Shown: one piece after another, positions 15,186 through 27,450 of the stretch
Layout of the letters: each line of letters begins with the position of its first letter
Position numbering within the stretch: the stretch's first letter is position 1
Assembly: GCF_012035195.1 (NCBI RefSeq)
Contig: NZ_JAAVJH010000001.1
Coordinates: forward strand, 1 to 64,000
Source: Sphingomonas corticis
Lineage (GTDB): Bacteria; Pseudomonadota; Alphaproteobacteria; Sphingomonadales; Sphingomonadaceae
Direction: 5' to 3'
Length of the DNA: 64,000 bases
Made by a program: the position numbers and the translations under genes
Notes under the pieces: model-generated
The model's database searches: none
What the model was told of the DNA's origin: nothing
Seen by the model: only the letters and a program-made list of their open reading frames with translations

Positions 15186-16006
15186 TTATTGTTCCGCCGC
15201 GCCCGCGTCCAGCGCGCCGTGGTCGCGCTCGATGGCGGCGATGGCGAAGGCGAGCAGCGGGCCGGCATCGACCAGCGTCGCCTGCGCCTGCCCCACCGGG
15301 CCACGCCACCCCTCGCCCGTCGCGAGATAGGCATCGACGATCCGCTGGAACAGATCCTCCGGCATGCCGTCCACGCAGGGCTCGCTGGTGTCGAACTCCT
15401 CGATCCGCCGCCAGCGCACCCCGCCCGGTTCGGCGAACGGCACCTCGTAGGAGAGGATGCGCTTGCCCGGCACGCGGGCCCGATGCTCGGCCAGATGCAG
15501 CAGGGTACAGGTGTCGTGCGGTGCGCCGACCATCAGCACGCGCCCGCCCGCCTCGACCAGCTTCGCCAGCGGCGATCCCTCGCCGCAGCCATAGTCCTGC
15601 GGATGATCGGCGGTGAGCCAGGCCGCCTTCGCCCCGATCGCGGCCATCGACATGCCCGGGTTGGCGCTGCGAACGGCGCCGGGCGTCGTCCGCACGAACT
15701 CGGCGAAGGCGCCGTTCAGCCGCGTGGCGCGACTGGCGGCGGGATCGAAGCCGGGCACGTGCTCGCGCCACGCCGGCAGCACGCAGCCGTCGCCGTCCAG
15801 CAGATCGTCGTGCAGCGTGTCCCAGCCGACATAGGCCATCAGCGTGCCGGCCTCGCCGATCACGTCGCGGATCGCGCCGATCAGTGCGTCCGGCCCGTTC
15901 AGCAGCGGGCCGACGCTCCGCATTCCGGCGTGCGCCATCACCGTGTCGCCGGGGTGGAGCCCCAGCTGCGACAGGTCGGCGGCCAGCGCGGCGCGGGTTG
16001 TCGGCG

Positions 16007-16010
<4 letters not shown>
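15186..16010 (-). CDS. AAC(3) family N-acetyltransferase
   Basis: A 274-residue protein of the aminoglycoside 3-N-acetyltransferase family. It shows DTVMAHAGMRSVGPLLNG (about residue 22), GEAGTLMAYVGWDT, NPGMSMAAIGAKAAWLT and GEGSPLAKLVEAGGRVLMVG followed by HDTCTLLHLAEHRAR, the acetyl-CoA and active-site region. Real drug resistance is not implied, since many chromosomal members have unknown acceptors. ATG 16010 overlaps the ntrX stop by four bases (ATGA), so it is translated with the nitrogen regulators, and it sits between ntrX and hfq, which are usually neighbours. Confidence 0.85.
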
Positions 16011-17377
<1,367 letters not shown>

Positions 17378-17383
17378 GTCAGT

Positions 17384-19615
17384 TCAGATCCGGTTCCTGG
17401 TCAGCGCGGCGATCGTGCGATCGTCGCCGTCCGTTGCGGGGTCGCCGCCCTCCGCCATGCCTGCAAGCAGGCCGGCATCGAACGACAGCGTTACGATGGT
17501 TCCCCTCCCCGGGCGATCGGCGAACGCGATCGTTCCCATATGTTCTTCGACGATCTTCTTCACGATGGCGAGGCCCAGCCCCGTCCCCCTCGCCCGCGTC
17601 GTCATGTACGGCTCGACGATGCGGTCGCGCTCCACCGGCAGGCCGACGCCGGAATCGGCAACGGCGATCACCACTCGGTCATCCTGCTCGATCAGGCTCA
17701 TCGTGATCGACCCCTCGGATTCGTCTGCCTCCTCCACGGCTTCCACTGCGTTCTTGACGATGTTCGTCAGCGCCTGCCCCAATTGTCGGCGGTCGCAGAC
17801 CAGCGTCGGGCCGGGTTCCTCGTGCTCGATCGCGAAGCGGATGCCGGGATGGGCCACCTCGTGCAGGAACATCGTCTGCCGGGCGATGTCGACCAGCGAC
17901 TCCGCACGGAACACCGGTTTGGGCATCCGCGCGAAACTGCTGAACTCGTCGACCATGCGGCGCAGGTCGCCGACCTGGCGCACGATGGTCGACGTCAGCC
18001 GCGAGAAGGTGGTGTCGCCCTCCTCGATCTTTCCGCCGTAGCGGCGCTGGAGCCGCTCCGCCGCCAGCTGGATCGGCGTCAGGGGGTTCTTGATCTCGTG
18101 GGCGATCCGGCGCGCCACGTCGGCCCACGCGGCGCGGCGCTGGTCGGTCAGCTGCTGCGTGATGTCGTCGAAGGTGAGGATCGGTCCCGCCCCGTCGCGC
18201 GTCACGCGCACGGCGAAGGTGCGCGCCTCGCCGCGGATCGTGGCCTGCACCGTGGCGTCGCGCTGCCCGCCCGCCAGGACCTGCGCCAGTTCGGGCGAGA
18301 CGGCGCCGAGCGGCTGTCCGATCGGCGAGGCTTCGAGCCCCAGCAGCGTCTCCGCCGAGCTGTTGATGAGGCGGACAGAGCCGTCCTCGGCAATCGAGAC
18401 GACGCCGGCGGACACGCCGGACATCACCGCCTCGATGATCTTGCGACGACTGTCCGCGGCTTCGTTGGCGGTCACCAGCGCCGCGTTCTGCGCCTGCAGC
18501 TGCGACGTCATGCTGTTGAAGGCGTTGGACAGGACGCCCAGCTCGTCGCGCTCCGGCGTCTCCTCCACCCGCGCCGACAGGTCGCCGCCCTCCACCCGGC
18601 GCGCCGCCTGCACCAGCTCGCCGACCGGTCGCACCAGCCGGTCCGCCACGGCCAGCGCGATCCACACCGCGGCGGCGACGATCAGCAGCGAGACGATCAG
18701 CAGCGCGGCGTTGAAACGGAGCTGGAGCGAGCGGGCACGGACCAGCAGCTGGCGGTAGTTGCGCAGCGCTGCCTCCGCCCGCGCGGTCTGCGTCGTCATC
18801 TCCTTGGGATCGGTCACGCGCGCGGCGTAGAGATAGACGCGCTCCGCACCGGGCAGGCGCGTGAACACCTGGATGCGATCGCCCGTGACGATCACGGTGC
18901 TGCGCTTCGTGTCGTTCAGCTGCGCCAGCGCCTGCGGCGTCACCAGCCGGCCGATGTCCGCCTCGTACGGGTTCACGATCGCGAGGGTCTGCAACCCGCC
19001 GCGCGGATTGATCGCGAGCAGCGCGCCCTCGGACAGGCTGCGGAAATAGACCTGGCGGCCAAAGAAATCGGCGAAGCCTGGGCTGTCGATCGGCTGCTCG
19101 CGCAGGAAGGCGGACAGGTCGTCCGCCATCGTCACCGTCGCCTCGTCCCAGCGTTGCAGGATCTGATCGTAGGAGGCGCGCGTCAGCGAGGTCGCGTTCT
19201 CGAACACGCCGCGCGCGCGGTCGGAATACCAGAACAAGGCGCCGTACTGGAACAGTAGCGAGGCGAAGATGGTGACGATGATCGCCGGCACCGCCGCGAC
19301 CGAGGAGAACAGCAGCATCAGCCGCACGTGCAGCCGCCCCTCCCCGCCCACCGGGGACCGCGCGGCCCGCTTGTGCGCCACACGGCGACCGTACAGGATC
19401 ATCAGCACGATGCCGGCGACCAGGTTCGCCACCAGCAGCAGCGCCACCGTTTGCGGCGCCAGCAGCTGCGCGCCCGCCTCGTCCTGCACGACGAAATAGG
19501 TGCCCACCACCACCGCGATGGCGATGCCGACCACCGCCAGCTCGATCCACGGCCGCACCACCGTCCGCGGCGGGCGCGGGGAAGTGGCCGGTTCTGTCGC
19601 GGTGATCGCGCTCAT
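17384..19615 (-). CDS. ntrY: Sensor histidine kinase NtrY
   Basis: A 743-residue membrane kinase with three or four N-terminal membrane segments, a periplasmic stretch (about 100-280), a further segment near 290-310, then HAMP (about 310-365, RRVEGGDLSARVEETPERDE), PAS (about 380-480), HisKA (RRIAHEIKNPLTPIQLAAER) and HATPase_c (NIVKNAVEAVEEA, ADSGVGLP, GTGLGLAIVKKIVEEH). Partner of NtrX in sensing nitrogen or redox state. ATG 19615 follows GGGAGGGGG. An in-frame extension to 19789 exists, but the membrane topology fits the shorter form. Confidence 0.94.
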   Translation of the reverse strand: MSAITATEPATSPRPPRTVVRPWIELAVVGIAIAVVVGTYFVVQDEAGAQLLAPQTVALLLVANLVAGIVLMILYGRRVAHKRAARSPVGGEGRLHVRLMLLFSSVAAVPAIIVTIFASLLFQYGALFWYSDRARGVFENATSLTRASYDQILQRWDEATVTMADDLSAFLREQPIDSPGFADFFGRQVYFRSLSEGALLAINPRGGLQTLAIVNPYEADIGRLVTPQALAQLNDTKRSTVIVTGDRIQVFTRLPGAERVYLYAARVTDPKEMTTQTARAEAALRNYRQLLVRARSLQLRFNAALLIVSLLIVAAAVWIALAVADRLVRPVGELVQAARRVEGGDLSARVEETPERDELGVLSNAFNSMTSQLQAQNAALVTANEAADSRRKIIEAVMSGVSAGVVSIAEDGSVRLINSSAETLLGLEASPIGQPLGAVSPELAQVLAGGQRDATVQATIRGEARTFAVRVTRDGAGPILTFDDITQQLTDQRRAAWADVARRIAHEIKNPLTPIQLAAERLQRRYGGKIEEGDTTFSRLTSTIVRQVGDLRRMVDEFSSFARMPKPVFRAESLVDIARQTMFLHEVAHPGIRFAIEHEEPGPTLVCDRRQLGQALTNIVKNAVEAVEEADESEGSITMSLIEQDDRVVIAVADSGVGLPVERDRIVEPYMTTRARGTGLGLAIVKKIVEEHMGTIAFADRPGRGTIVTLSFDAGLLAGMAEGGDPATDGDDRTIAALTRNRI

Positions 19616-19667
19616 CCCCCTCCCGCTACAACAAGAGTGTTGCAGCGAGAACACATATTCTCGCCGG

Positions 19668-21115
<1,448 letters not shown>

Positions 21116-21119
<4 letters not shown>

Positions 21120-22177
21120 GAACCGGCCCGCGGCAGGAGGATGCGAAAGACGGTCACGTGCGGGCTCCCCTCGCGCGAATATTGGATCATGCCGCCCATG
21201 TCGCGGATCAGCTTGTCCACCAGCGCCAGGCCCAGCCCCTTCCCCTCCGGCCGGCTCGACACGAAGGGGTCGAACAGGTGATCGGCGATGTCCGCCGGGG
21301 CACCCGGCCCGGTATCGATCACGCAGATCTCGATCGGCAGCGCGACGCGCGGCTGGCCGCTCGCGCGCGCGACGGTGATGCCGTGACGATAGGCAGTGGC
21401 GAGCGTGATGCGCCGTTCACCAATTGATCCAAGCGCATGGGCCGCGTTCTTCAGCAGGTTCAACAATACTTGCAGCAGCGCGTCGCCATTGCCGAGTGCG
21501 CGAGGCAGCGAGGGATCGTAGCGCTCCTCGATCGCGATGCCGCGCGCGAAGCCGGCCAGCGCCACGTCGCGGGCGTGGGTGAGCAGCGGGTAGATGTTCA
21601 GCGGCGCCACGTCGCGGGGACGCGTGTCGGTGAACCCCTCCATGTGGTCGATCAACGAGACGACGCGATCGACCTCGGCGATCATCAGCCGCGTCAGGTC
21701 GGCGGCGTCCGCGCCGTCGGCAATCAGCTGCGCCGCGCCGCGGATGCTCGACAGCGGGTTCTTGATCTCGTGCGCCAGCATCGCCGCCGCCCCCACCGCG
21801 CTGCGCGCCGCGGCGGCGCGATCGTGGTTCAGGCGGCGGGCGGCGGCATTGTGGAGCGTCACCGTGCGCCAGCCCGGCCGGTCGGGCACCGCCGCCTCGA
21901 CGATGTCGACCCTGACCGGCCCGCGCGAGGTGGCCACGTCGGCATCGAAGGCGGTGACGGCGTGCCCGTCGTGCCGCGACTCCGGCTCGGGCAGGCGGAG
22001 GACGTCGGCGACGGCATGGCCGCGCAGCGAACGCTCGGACCGGTTCAACAGCGTCTCGCACGCCGCGTTGGCCCGGGCGATGCGCCCCTCTGGATCGATC
22101 ACCAGCAGCGCGACCGGCAGCGCGGCGAGCAGCTCCGCCTCGTCCGGCCCGCCGGCGCCGAACCGCGTCGTCAGCAT
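21116..22177 (-). CDS. ntrB: Nitrogen regulation histidine kinase NtrB
   Basis: A 353-residue soluble kinase: PAS domain about 15-115 (ALLVIDPEGRIARANAACET), HisKA with the phosphorylated His in AMLAHEIKNPLSSIRGAAQL (about 137-156) and HATPase_c (LLNLLKNAAHAL, VIDTGPGAP, GKGLGLALVDKLIRDMGG). It phosphorylates NtrC under PII control. The ATG at 22177 overlaps the dusB stop by one base (TGATG), so dusB-ntrB-ntrC form one coupled unit, the standard alphaproteobacterial arrangement. Confidence 0.95.
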
Positions 22178-23175
22178 CACGCCGCGGCCTTCAGCCGATA
22201 GGGAGCGTAGAATTCGGCGAGCATCGCCTTCACCCGCGCCGGATCGGGTTCCTGGTTCACCTTGTTGCGGAAATCGGCCGATCCGGTCAGCCCCTTGGTG
22301 TACCAGCCGATATGCTTGCGCGCCATGTTGACCCCGGTGACGATGCCATAGTGGCTCAGCATCGCCTCGTAATGCTCGCTGATCGCGCGATATTGTTCGT
22401 CGAGCGACGGATCGGCCACGCGCTCCCCGGTGGCGAACCAGCGCATCACCTGATCGAGCAGCCACGGCCGCCCGTACGCCCCGCGCCCGATCATGATCCC
22501 GTCCGCGCCGGACTGTTCCAGCGCCGCCGCGGCATCCTCGATCGAGCAGATGTCGCCGTTGGCGATGACCGGGATCGTCACCGCCTCCTTCACCCGCGCG
22601 ATGAAGCGCCAGTCGGCCTGCCCCTTGTACATCTGGTTGCGGGTGCGGCCGTGGACCGTCACCATCGCGACGCCCAGGTCCTGCGCGATCCTTGCCAGCT
22701 CGGGCGCGTTCAGGCTGTCGAGATCCCAGCCCATCCGCATCTTCAGCGTGGTGGGCGCGTCGGTGGCCTTCACCACCGCCTCGATCAGCGACGCGGCGAG
22801 CTTCAGGTCGCGCATCAGCGCCGAGCCGGCGTCACCGTTGGTCACCTTGCGGACCGGGCAGCCCATGTTGATGTCGATGATCGCCGCGCCCTTGTCGCGC
22901 GCCAGCTTCGCCGCCTCACCCATCTCATAGGGCGTGCAGCCGACCAGCTGCATCGACACCGGCTCCTCGCTCAGGTGCCACATCGCCTTCTGCAACGACT
23001 GGCGCGTCTCGCGGATCGCAGCCTGGCTCGCGATCATCTCCGTCACGTTCAGTCCGGAGCCGTAGCGGCGGACGAGCGTGCGAAACGGCTGGTCGGTGAC
23101 GCCGGTCATGGGCGCTAGCACGACGGGCTGGTCGATCCGGACCGGACCGATATGGATGGGTGAGAGGGTGCGCAT
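22177..23175 (-). CDS. dusB: tRNA-dihydrouridine synthase DusB
   Basis: A 332-residue FMN enzyme that reduces uridines in the D-loop of tRNA using NADPH. It shows [12 protein letters not shown] at the start of the TIM barrel, [20 protein letters not shown] with the catalytic Cys (about residue 102), [25 protein letters not shown] and [11 protein letters not shown] plus [12 protein letters not shown] for phosphate binding. First gene of the ntr operon and divergent from ispDF, with 80 bases between starts. Confidence 0.95.
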   Translation of the reverse strand: MRTLSPIHIGPVRIDQPVVLAPMTGVTDQPFRTLVRRYGSGLNVTEMIASQAAIRETRQSLQKAMWHLSEEPVSMQLVGCTPYEMGEAAKLARDKGAAIIDINMGCPVRKVTNGDAGSALMRDLKLAASLIEAVVKATDAPTTLKMRMGWDLDSLNAPELARIAQDLGVAMVTVHGRTRNQMYKGQADWRFIARVKEAVTIPVIANGDICSIEDAAAALEQSGADGIMIGRGAYGRPWLLDQVMRWFATGERVADPSLDEQYRAISEHYEAMLSHYGIVTGVNMARKHIGWYTKGLTGSADFRNKVNQEPDPARVKAMLAEFYAPYRLKAAA

Positions 23176-23255
23176 CGATACTGCCTGAAAAACGGGCAGA
23201 TACCCGATGGCGGCTGGACTGGCAAGCGAGCGCCGGACGGGCTAGGCGCGGCGCC

Positions 23256-24374
23256 ATGACCACGGTCGCCCTCATCGTCGCCGCCGGCAAAGGCGAGCGC
23301 AGCGGTTCCGCGCTGCCCAAGCAATTCGCGCCCCTGGCCGGCCGCCCCATGGTGGCCTGGAGTCACGCGACGCTTGCCGCGCATTCCGCGGTGGACGAGG
23401 TGATCGTCGTGATCGGCGCGGGGCAGGAGGCGATGCTCGCCGCCGCCCTTCCCGGCGCGCGCCACGTCACCGGCGGCGCGCGGCGCCAGGACAGCGTGCG
23501 CGCCGGACTGGATGCCGCCGCCGGTGCCGACCGAATCCTGATCCACGACGCCGCCCGCCCCTTCCTCTCGCCGGCGGTGATCGACCGCCTGCTCGCCGCG
23601 CTCGACACGCACGACGGCGCGGTGCCGGTGCTGCCCGTACCCGACACCCTGGTGTCCCAGGACGGGACGCCCGTGGACCGCGCCGCGCTTCGCCGCGTTC
23701 AGACGCCGCAGGCCTTCCGTGCGCCCGCGCTGGCGCGCGCGCACGGCGGATGGCAGGGTGGCGAGGCGACCGACGACGCGCAGATGGTGCGCGCCGCGGG
23801 CGGCTCGGTGGCGCTGGTCGAAGGGGACACGATGCTCGAGAAGGTCACCTACCCCGCCGACTTCGCCGCCGCGGAGGCGCGGGTCGCGATGGAAACCCGC
23901 TCCGCCAGCGGCTTCGACGTCCACCGGCTGGAGGACGGCGAGGAATTATGGCTCGGCGGGGTGCGGATCCCGCACCACCGGGGCCTGTCCGGCCACAGCG
24001 ACGCCGACGTCGCGCTCCACGCCATCACCGACGCGGTGCTCGGCACCATCGCGGCGGGCGACATCGGCACGCATTTTCCGCCCAGCGATCCGCGATGGCG
24101 CGGCGCCGAATCGGGTCAATTCCTGTCGCACGCGCGCGGTCTGGTCGAGGCGAAGGGCGGCCGCGTCACCTTCGTGGACCTGACGCTGATGTGCGAGGCA
24201 CCGAAGATCGGCCCGCACCGCACGGCGATGCAGGCGCGGATCGCGGAACTTCTCGGCCTCACGACCGATCGTGTCAGCGTGAAGGCCACGACGACAGAGA
24301 AGCTGGGCTTCACCGGCCGCGGCGAGGGGATCGCGGCGCAGGCAGTGGCGACCGTCAGGCTCCCCGCCGCATGA
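23256..24374 (+). CDS. ispDF: Bifunctional IspD/IspF (MEP pathway)
   Basis: A 372-residue fusion. The N-terminal IspD part (about 1-215, VALIVAAGKGERSGSALPKQ, HDAARPFLS, QTPQAFRA) makes CDP-methylerythritol. The C-terminal IspF part (about 218-372, SGFDVHRLEDGE with the Asp-x-His metal site, GLSGHSDADVALHAITDA, GDIGTHFPPSDPRW) makes the cyclic diphosphate. Such fusions are common in alphaproteobacteria and skip the intervening IspE step. The start is ATG 23256; longer frames upstream lie in the divergent promoter region. ATGA overlap with the next gene. Confidence 0.96.
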   Translation: MTTVALIVAAGKGERSGSALPKQFAPLAGRPMVAWSHATLAAHSAVDEVIVVIGAGQEAMLAAALPGARHVTGGARRQDSVRAGLDAAAGADRILIHDAARPFLSPAVIDRLLAALDTHDGAVPVLPVPDTLVSQDGTPVDRAALRRVQTPQAFRAPALARAHGGWQGGEATDDAQMVRAAGGSVALVEGDTMLEKVTYPADFAAAEARVAMETRSASGFDVHRLEDGEELWLGGVRIPHHRGLSGHSDADVALHAITDAVLGTIAAGDIGTHFPPSDPRWRGAESGQFLSHARGLVEAKGGRVTFVDLTLMCEAPKIGPHRTAMQARIAELLGLTTDRVSVKATTTEKLGFTGRGEGIAAQAVATVRLPAA

Positions 24375-24904
24375 GGCTGCCCACGCCCCTTCCTGCCCTG
24401 TGGGCCGCCGCCGCCGTCATGACGACACCGGCGTCGGCGCAGACCCGCTGCCTCACCAGCATGGAGGCGGAGGCGATCGTGCAGGTCGCCCTGCCCGAGG
24501 TGATCCGCAGCGCCGGCCGCGTGTGTGCCGCCCTGCCCGCCGCCAGCCTGCTGCGCCGGCCGTCGAGCGACTTCCTGACCCGTTACGACGCCGAGGCCGA
24601 TCGCGCCTGGCCATCCGCGCGCACCGCGCTGGGCAAGCTGACCGACCCGCAGCTCGCGCCGCTGTTGCAGAGCAACCTCGCCCGGCCGCTCGTCACCTCG
24701 CTGGTCGCGCCGCAGGTCACCGGGCAGATCCAGCCGGCGGACTGCCCCACGCTCGACCGGCTCGTGACGCTGCTGGAGCCGCTGCCGGCGCGCAACACCG
24801 CGGGCATCGTCGCCGCGACGCTGCAATATCTGAAGGCGGAGCGGGTGCGCGGCGGACGCAGCGACATTCCCGACCTGCCCGTCTGCCCAGCGGCCAGCCG
24901 ATGA
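24371..24904 (+). CDS. Exported protein of unknown function in the ispDF-pncC unit
   Basis: A 177-residue protein with a signal peptide (about residues 1-24, ending ASAQ) and a mature helical part containing four Cys (TRCLTSMEAEAIV, GRVCAALPAA, PADCPTLDRL, LPVCPAASR), probably two disulfides. I recognise no named family. It overlaps ispDF and pncC by four bases each, so it is made with them, though a direct isoprenoid role is not implied. Confidence 0.8.
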   Translation: MRLPTPLPALWAAAAVMTTPASAQTRCLTSMEAEAIVQVALPEVIRSAGRVCAALPAASLLRRPSSDFLTRYDAEADRAWPSARTALGKLTDPQLAPLLQSNLARPLVTSLVAPQVTGQIQPADCPTLDRLVTLLEPLPARNTAGIVAATLQYLKAERVRGGRSDIPDLPVCPAASR

Positions 24905-25419
24905 GCGACGCGGTGCTTCCCGACCGGCTGATCGACGCCGCTCGCCGCGTGGTGGAGGAGAACCGCGCCCGCGGGCGCCGCATCGCCGTGGCGGAGAGCT
25001 GCACCGGCGGGCTGGTCAGCGCCGCGCTGACGGAGATCCCCGGCTCCTCCGACGTGCTGGAAGCGAGCCTCGTCACCTACTCGAACGAGGCCAAGGCGCG
25101 GCTGCTGTCGGTCAGCAACGACGTGCTCGACACGTTCGGCGCGGTTTCGATCGCGGTGGCCTGGAGCATGGCGCAGGGCGCGCTGAAGGCCACCAGCGCG
25201 GACGTGGCGGTGGCGATCACGGGCGTCGCCGGGCCGGGTGGCGGCAGCGAGAAGAAGCCGGTCGGCACCGTCGTCTTCGCCCGCGCCGAGCGCGGCGGCG
25301 ATCCGTCCGACGTGGTCGCCGACAAGAGGATGTTCGGCGACCTGGGTCGGGGCGGGATCCGGCTTCAGGCCGCGCTGTGCGCGCTGGAACTGCTGCTGCC
25401 CGATCCGGATGCGGCGTAG
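24901..25419 (+). CDS. pncC: CinA-type nicotinamide-nucleotide amidase PncC
   Basis: A 172-residue stand-alone CinA C-terminal domain. It has RRIAVAESCTGGLVSAALT with the catalytic Ser, YSNEAKARLLSVSNDVLDTFGAVS and ITGVAGPGGGSEKKPVGTVV. It deamidates NMN to nicotinate mononucleotide in pyridine-nucleotide recycling. Its last 55 bases overlap the end of the convergent COQ10/RatA-like gene, which is unusual but both frames are well supported. Confidence 0.93.
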   Translation: MSDAVLPDRLIDAARRVVEENRARGRRIAVAESCTGGLVSAALTEIPGSSDVLEASLVTYSNEAKARLLSVSNDVLDTFGAVSIAVAWSMAQGALKATSADVAVAITGVAGPGGGSEKKPVGTVVFARAERGGDPSDVVADKRMFGDLGRGGIRLQAALCALELLLPDPDAA

Positions 25420-25841
25420 AGCACCGCCGCGCGCTCCTCGAACGCGCCGATCATGCGCCGCAGCGCGAGGCCGAAGACCTGCCCTGCCAGCATCTCGAAC
25501 ATCCGGTTCTTGAACGCGAAATCGACGGTGAAATCGACCAGGCAGCCGCCCTTCCCGTCGGAGCGGAAGCGCCAGTCGTTGTGCAGGTACTTCAGCGGCC
25601 CGTCGACGTAATCGACGCGCACGCTGTCCGGCCGCTGCTTCGCCACCTTGCTGGTGAACGTCTCGCGCAGGCCCTTGAAGCCGACGATCATGTCCGCCAG
25701 CGCCTCGTCCGGCGTCTCCTTGCGCACCCGCATCGCCGAGACCCAGGGGAGGAACTCGGGATAGCGGCGCACATCGGCGACCAGGTCGAACATCTGTTCG
25801 GGCGTGTAGGGCAGCGCCCGCGTTTCCGAATGCTTAGGCAC
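25365..25841 (-). CDS. COQ10/RatA family START-like protein
   Basis: A 158-residue protein of the polyketide-cyclase/START fold: [20 protein letters not shown], then [28 protein letters not shown] and [20 protein letters not shown]. Alphaproteobacterial members are usually annotated either as ubiquinone-binding COQ10-like proteins or as the RatA toxin; the former is more likely here, next to lipA and with no antitoxin. The C terminus is Ser/Gly-rich, in the region overlapping pncC. Its start overlaps the lipA end by eight bases. Confidence 0.85.
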   Translation of the reverse strand: MPKHSETRALPYTPEQMFDLVADVRRYPEFLPWVSAMRVRKETPDEALADMIVGFKGLRETFTSKVAKQRPDSVRVDYVDGPLKYLHNDWRFRSDGKGGCLVDFTVDFAFKNRMFEMLAGQVFGLALRRMIGAFEERAAVLYAASGSGSSSSSAHSAA

Positions 25842-26763
25842 GCGCCAGCTGCGCCTCGCGCGCCGCGCGCATCTTCGCGAAATCGTCGCCGGCGTGATAG
25901 CTCGACCGGGTCAGCGGCGAGGACGCCACCAGCAGGAAGCCCTTCGCCCGCGCGATCGCGGCATAGGCGTCGAACGCCGCCGGGGTGACGAAGTCGCGCA
26001 CCTTGGCGTGCCGCGGCGTGGGTTGCAGATACTGTCCCATCGTCAGGAAATCGATGCCGGCAGAGCGCATGTCGTCCATCACCTGGTGCACCTCCAGCCG
26101 CTCCTCGCCCAACCCCAGCATCACGCCGGACTTCGTGAAGATCGACGGGTCCAGCTTCTTCACCGCCTCCAGCAGCCGCAGCGAGGCATAGTAGCGCGCA
26201 CCCGGCCGGATCGTCGGGTACAGCCGTGGCACCGTCTCGAGATTATGGTTGTAGACGTCGGGGCGCGCCGCCACGATCGCCTCCACGGCGCGCTCGTGCT
26301 TGTTGCGGAAGTCGGGCGTCAGGATCTCGATCGTCGTGACCGGGCTCGCGCGACGTACCGCCTCGATCACCTTCACGAACTGGCCGGCGCCGCCATCGGG
26401 CAGGTCGTCGCGGTCGACCGATGTGATGACGATATGCTCCAACCCCATCTGCACCGCCGCGTCGGCCACGTTCTGCGGCTCCATCGGGTCGACCGCGCGC
26501 GGCATTCCCGTCTTCACGTTGCAGAAGGCGCAGGCGCGGGTGCACGTGTCGCCCAGGATCATGACGGTCGCGTGCTTCTTCGACCAGCACTCACCGATGT
26601 TGGGACATGCGGCCTCCTCGCACACCGTGGTCAGGCTCTTCGACCGCATCAGCGCGCGGGTGGCGGCGAAGCCGGCGGAGGTCGGCGCCTTCACGCGGAT
26701 CCAGTCGGGCTTGCGCTCGCGGCGCGGCAGATCGGGAGCTTTGATCGAGGTCATGTCGTTCAT
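25834..26763 (-). CDS. lipA: Lipoyl synthase LipA
   Basis: A 309-residue radical-SAM enzyme inserting two sulfurs into octanoyl chains on lipoyl domains. The auxiliary cluster motif [12 protein letters not shown] (about residues 48-59) and the SAM cluster motif [13 protein letters not shown] (about 78-90) are complete, followed by [16 protein letters not shown] and [13 protein letters not shown]. Followed by the COQ10/RatA-like gene (eight-base overlap) and divergent from the carbonic anhydrase gene. Confidence 0.96.
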   Translation of the reverse strand: MNDMTSIKAPDLPRRERKPDWIRVKAPTSAGFAATRALMRSKSLTTVCEEAACPNIGECWSKKHATVMILGDTCTRACAFCNVKTGMPRAVDPMEPQNVADAAVQMGLEHIVITSVDRDDLPDGGAGQFVKVIEAVRRASPVTTIEILTPDFRNKHERAVEAIVAARPDVYNHNLETVPRLYPTIRPGARYYASLRLLEAVKKLDPSIFTKSGVMLGLGEERLEVHQVMDDMRSAGIDFLTMGQYLQPTPRHAKVRDFVTPAAFDAYAAIARAKGFLLVASSPLTRSSYHAGDDFAKMRAAREAQLARA

Positions 26764-26816
26764 GCCGCGCAGATAGCGTCTGCGGCTGCGCGAAACAACG
26801 AAAGGGATCTTCGACC

Positions 26817-27446
26817 GTGAGCAACTTTTCCGACCTGATCGACGGCTACTACCGCTTTCGCGGCACCGAGTGGCTGGAGGAGCGGGAGCGCTGGGCCGAA
26901 CTGGCGGAGGGGCAGTCGCCCCGCGTCATGGTGATCGCCTGTTCCGACAGCCGGGTCGAGCCCGCTACCATCTTCGGCAGCCGCCCGGGCGAAATCTTCG
27001 TGGTGCGCAACGTCGCCAACCTGGTGCCGCCGTTCGAGACCGGCGGCGGCCTGCACGGCGTCTCCGCGGCGCTGGAGTTCGCCGTCACGGTGCTGAAGGT
27101 CAGCGAGATCGTCGTGCTCGGCCACGGCGCGTGCGGCGGCGTGAAGGCGGCGCTCGCCGGCAATCTGAAGGACGCGGCACCCGGCGAGGGCGGGTTCGTC
27201 GCGTCGTGGATCAGCCTGCTGGACGAGGCGCGCGAGAAGGTGATCGCCGCGCACGGACAGGGCGAGGAAGGGCAGACCGCACTGGAACAGGAAGGCGTGC
27301 GGACCTCGCTGAAGAACCTGATGACCTTCCCCTTCGTGAAGGAGCGGGTCGAGGCCGGCGAGCTGCAGCTGCACGGCGCGGTCTTCGCCATCAAGGACGG
27401 CAAGCTGCGCGTGCTGGAGGGTGACGACCGGTTCGAGCCGGCGTGA
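26817..27446 (+). CDS. Beta-class carbonic anhydrase
   Basis: A 209-residue enzyme interconverting CO2 and bicarbonate. Zinc ligands are Cys and Asp in [15 protein letters not shown] (about residues 38-52) and His and Cys in [16 protein letters not shown] (about 100-115). It starts at GTG 26817, with GAAAGGGAT upstream, divergent from lipA, and ends four bases before the convergent permease gene. Confidence 0.93.
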   Translation: MSNFSDLIDGYYRFRGTEWLEERERWAELAEGQSPRVMVIACSDSRVEPATIFGSRPGEIFVVRNVANLVPPFETGGGLHGVSAALEFAVTVLKVSEIVVLGHGACGGVKAALAGNLKDAAPGEGGFVASWISLLDEAREKVIAAHGQGEEGQTALEQEGVRTSLKNLMTFPFVKERVEAGELQLHGAVFAIKDGKLRVLEGDDRFEPA

Positions 27447-27450
27447 TCTG

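Noticed and set aside
25365..25841. RatA toxin of a toxin-antitoxin pair
   Set aside because: There is no antitoxin partner (RatB) beside it, and it lies with lipA in a housekeeping setting; COQ10-like role preferred.
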